This document shows positions 63,810-64,000 of a stretch of DNA of 64,000 nucleotides, in pieces. Position 1 is the first letter of the stretch; each line of letters starts with the position of its first letter. The DNA comes from Hydractinia symbiolongicarpus. Lineage: Eukaryota; Cnidaria; Hydrozoa; Anthoathecata; Hydractiniidae. The notes under the pieces are model-generated. The model did not search any database and had not been told where the DNA came from. It worked only from the letters and a program-made list of their open reading frames with translations. Position numbers and translations under genes: made by a program. The stretch covers positions 12,958,001-13,022,000 of the forward strand of contig NC_079884.1 in assembly GCF_029227915.1 (NCBI RefSeq), in the 5' to 3' direction.

Positions 63810-64000
63810 GTAGGGCACCCTTTTTTATCTTGTTACCAAATATTACTTTTTGGTGATTACAATACGTCATTTGTCATCAAAGTACACGTAAAGTACACAG
63901 CATGAGAATTAAATTCGCTGTTTATTTCGTCAGACGAAATGTTAGTAAAAAAAAAGATTTTTAAAGTTTTGTACTTACTAAAAAAAAATTTAATACTAAC

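Larger units (their letters stand above)
34937..64000 (+). repeat. Tandem array of about 6-kb gene-bearing units
   Basis: Five head-to-tail units share spacer, promoter, exons and introns. A landmark phrase, AAATGAACTTTCCC, marks the spacer start at about 34938, 41808, 48329, 53888 and 60620. Periods between the exon-1 ATGs are 6429, about 6598, 5534 and about 6754 bp. The array is not finished at the window edge. Unit 1 has the most diverged spacer (34937-37600), while units 2-5 are nearly identical to each other, consistent with later amplification or homogenisation away from the left edge. Confidence 0.95.

Overview
The window is AT-rich animal genomic DNA: genes are split by GT-AG introns and carry metazoan domain types (signal peptide, Ig, FN3, tetraspanin), with many degenerate transposons and hairpin repeats. 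A cnidarian source, perhaps hydrozoan, is my best guess from the AT-rich compact genes and the recurrent CCTCGTCCCCAGGG repeat, but nothing seen fixes the species.

Layout. 1-10.9 kb has no convincing host gene. It holds a degenerate Ty3/gypsy-type LTR retrotransposon on the minus strand (2259-5896) with 173-bp LTRs, a 5-bp target duplication and broken gag/pol, then a 1.9-kb TIR element with TA flanks (6263-8210). 10.9-24.7 kb is a 19-exon plus-strand gene that I could assemble completely: signal peptide, eight Ig domains, four FN3 domains, one transmembrane helix and a tail of about 200 residues; 1411 aa. 27.2-30.4 kb is a 6-exon minus-strand tetraspanin gene of 254 aa, convergent with the receptor gene. 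30.4-34.9 kb is non-coding apart from one orphan exon-like TM segment.

34.9 kb to the right edge is the most unusual part: a tandem array of about 5.5-6.8 kb units. Each unit carries one 7-exon gene for a small secreted basic protein (about 182 aa) whose middle looks like a single divergent FN3-fold domain. Four units are complete and a fifth runs off the window after exon 2. Every unit has its own TATA box 76 bases before the ATG, and the four complete ones have a polyadenylation signal just after the stop. Exons, introns and spacers are almost identical between units, so amplification or gene conversion is recent. Two unit classes differ in intron 1 length and in the first mature residues; unit 4 is a mosaic of the two.

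All three gene types encode surface or secreted proteins, but I see no sequence evidence that they act together. The single-exon ORFs inside spacers and introns are best explained as by-products of the duplication.
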